The notes below the pieces were generated by a model. That model was not told where the DNA came from, searched no databases, and was given only the letters and a program-made list of their open reading frames with translations. From positions 62,001 to 126,000 of the forward strand of contig NZ_VHIN01000017.1 of the NCBI RefSeq assembly GCF_009805585.1: a stretch of DNA of 64,000 nucleotides. The letters are read 5' to 3'. The position numbers and the translations under genes were made by a program. Shown in pieces: positions 63,801 to 64,000 of the stretch (its first letter is position 1; every line of letters starts with the position of its first letter). The stretch comes from Glutamicibacter sp. JC586. Its GTDB lineage: Bacteria > Actinomycetota > Actinomycetes > Actinomycetales > Micrococcaceae.

Positions 63801-64000
63801 TGCATCCGCAGAGCACTACCGAGTCTTTCCAGAACTTGGCTGCGCGCGAGCAAGAACCCGCCACTAACCAGGAACCAGAGGTTTCGGCTCCCGCACCTAC
63901 AGCGCAACCCGTTGTAGCACCGGTCGAACAGCGACAGCCAGTTCCCGAGCAGCAGGCGCCTGCCCAGGTAGCACCTGTTGCCTCCCCCGCGCCAGAAGCG
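60875..64000 (+). CDS. dnaX: DNA polymerase III subunit gamma/tau, partial
   Basis: The first 1042 codons of dnaX; the frame is open to the window end. The clamp-loader AAA+ core is complete, with Walker A GPRGCGKTT (about residues 44-52), the zinc module CLNC...CGTCPSC, IIDEAHM, the sensor FATTEPEK and the domain III arginine region. From about residue 390 it becomes Ala/Gln/Pro-rich. A charged Gln/Arg/Glu coiled-coil-like stretch lies at about 610-705. It is followed by a small folded domain (about 710-790, VQKFQQAWPMILEQLQGSSR) that resembles the tau region contacting the polymerase. A further proline-rich tail follows. The start is GTG at 60875 with AGGGAA upstream. The length already exceeds E. 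coli tau (643). Confidence 0.93.
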   Translation, partial: MSTALYRRYRPDTFADVIGQEHVTAPLMTALEKNRVNHAYLFSGPRGCGKTTSARILARCLNCEQGPTPVPCGTCPSCVELANGGPGSLDVIEIDAASHGGVDDARDLRERATFAPTRDRYKIFIIDEAHMVTAAGFNALLKIVEEPPAHIKFIFATTEPEKVIGTIRSRTHHYPFRLVPPEALLAYLQVLCERENVAVAEGVLPLVIRAGGGSVRDTLSVLDQLMAGAREGTLDYETAIALLGYTHSTLLDEVTLSLHEADGAGLFGAIDRIIQTGLDPRRFVEDILDRFRDLIIAKAMPEGLEKILRGVPEDQLEALRLQAGLVGAGELSRWADVTNKALSDMTGATSPRLHLELLAARLMLPGSENSASAFAARLDRLERQAMTGGPLPALEESDASGASSSVSAPVNPVAARQGAAAVREALAAAKARREGAPMPVAAETPAEPEEQQPVQAPAQQQPPVQQPVQQQPAQPAEQEPAEAQAPAVENEDPNAPLDPGANSSLNTGEAADWGATWGPKDDSRSVTTEVQPGPSVPAARPEGVAPFSLVPDPSSGEDLSFGTGVSIDDVKQNPAMAEFARRTAATRSQQPAAPAAAPAAPAAQQASQAPEPEQVQAPTQPVASAPAQQQPSQAQIDAQRQAAQQEQAQREQAARAQAEREAQESAAREQAQRQQAEREAAERAAREQAQQQQQAQPAAAQAQVQNASSGVQKFQQAWPMILEQLQGSSRVLHSMVATYGSVAGFDGRTLTLGFSNTGPIVNLRNRPDLMNILTGVLSQVAGAPIEIVLTEGGSNPAGGGSPKGERRPLPAPIPAPTKFNKPVTSAGVAARAAARAQAAAPAPTAQSPVAPQPAAPVAPQPVAPRSGSTDGYVSSYDDVPPPLDEPYMDEPPYPDDPYYSAAPVAQAPATAEPTRPVEVRRPTSTAEPETSTQPSEPRSFGGPPVAPKPRMTAGMSARQAEEGTANIPRPVSSTPLHPQSTTESFQNLAAREQEPATNQEPEVSAPAPTAQPVVAPVEQRQPVPEQQAPAQVAPVASPAPEA

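Overview
The window looks like a chromosomal segment of a moderately high-GC actinobacterium of the Micrococcaceae (Arthrobacter/Glutamicibacter type). This is inference from gene content: a RamB-type regulator beside aceA and aceB, an Lhr-Nei repair pair, a WYL regulator, an FBP/FusB-like zinc protein, a LytR C-terminal-domain protein, a DUF222-HNH nuclease, the order SRP RNA-gluQRS-dnaX, and a SigH-type promoter. No insertion sequence, prophage, CRISPR array or rRNA was seen. Most of the window is ordinary core and accessory chromosome with short, strong intrinsic terminators.

Layout. 1-3.1 kb: end of a MATE exporter, two GNAT acetyltransferases and a hipBA toxin-antitoxin pair with two matching operator palindromes. 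3.3-11.4 kb: lhr helicase, nei-type DNA glycosylase, an RluA-family pseudouridine synthase, a VOC protein and a WYL regulator. 11.6-15.9 kb: SDR dehydrogenase, DHA2-type drug exporter, NUDIX-like protein, FUSC membrane protein. 15.9-20.7 kb: tgt facing an ABC pair and a YhhQ queuosine-precursor transporter. 21-24.3 kb: a TetR regulator with a perfect operator palindrome but no normal start codon, a pyridoxal kinase and the FBP protein. 24.6-33.4 kb: large secreted subtilase, GH3 lipoprotein, umuDC, GT87 mannosyltransferase-like protein, epimerase. 33.4-36.3 kb: dadA and a large unknown protein.

36.6-38.8 kb holds the most unusual locus. A 60-residue secreted peptide ending in a two-cysteine tail lies 46 bp upstream of a six-helix NarL-type histidine kinase, and the partner response regulator is divergent. 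The layout is that of a peptide-pheromone or peptide-autoinduction circuit, and the DNA is visibly more AT-rich than its surroundings. 38.9-41.5 kb: a ClpC/ClpB-like chaperone ATPase behind a good SigH-type promoter.

41.5-51.7 kb: GNAT, hydrolases, an AAA ATPase tied to ramB, a dTMP-kinase-like protein and a HutD protein lead into the glyoxylate-shunt genes aceA and aceB. 51.8-57.8 kb: amino-acid permease, YoaK-type membrane protein, FrnE-type DsbA protein, LytR_C protein, a small VapB-labelled protein, a 2-oxoglutarate/Fe(II) dioxygenase and a VOC protein. 57.9-64 kb: tRNA-Ser(GGA), a DUF222-HNH nuclease, 4.5S SRP RNA, gluQRS and the start of an unusually long dnaX that runs off the window.

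A functional thread links distant genes. YhhQ (queuosine precursor uptake), Tgt (base exchange at tRNA position 34) and GluQRS (glutamylation of queuosine in tRNA-Asp) are all present, while no queuosine biosynthesis gene is seen. This suggests salvage of queuine or a related base.
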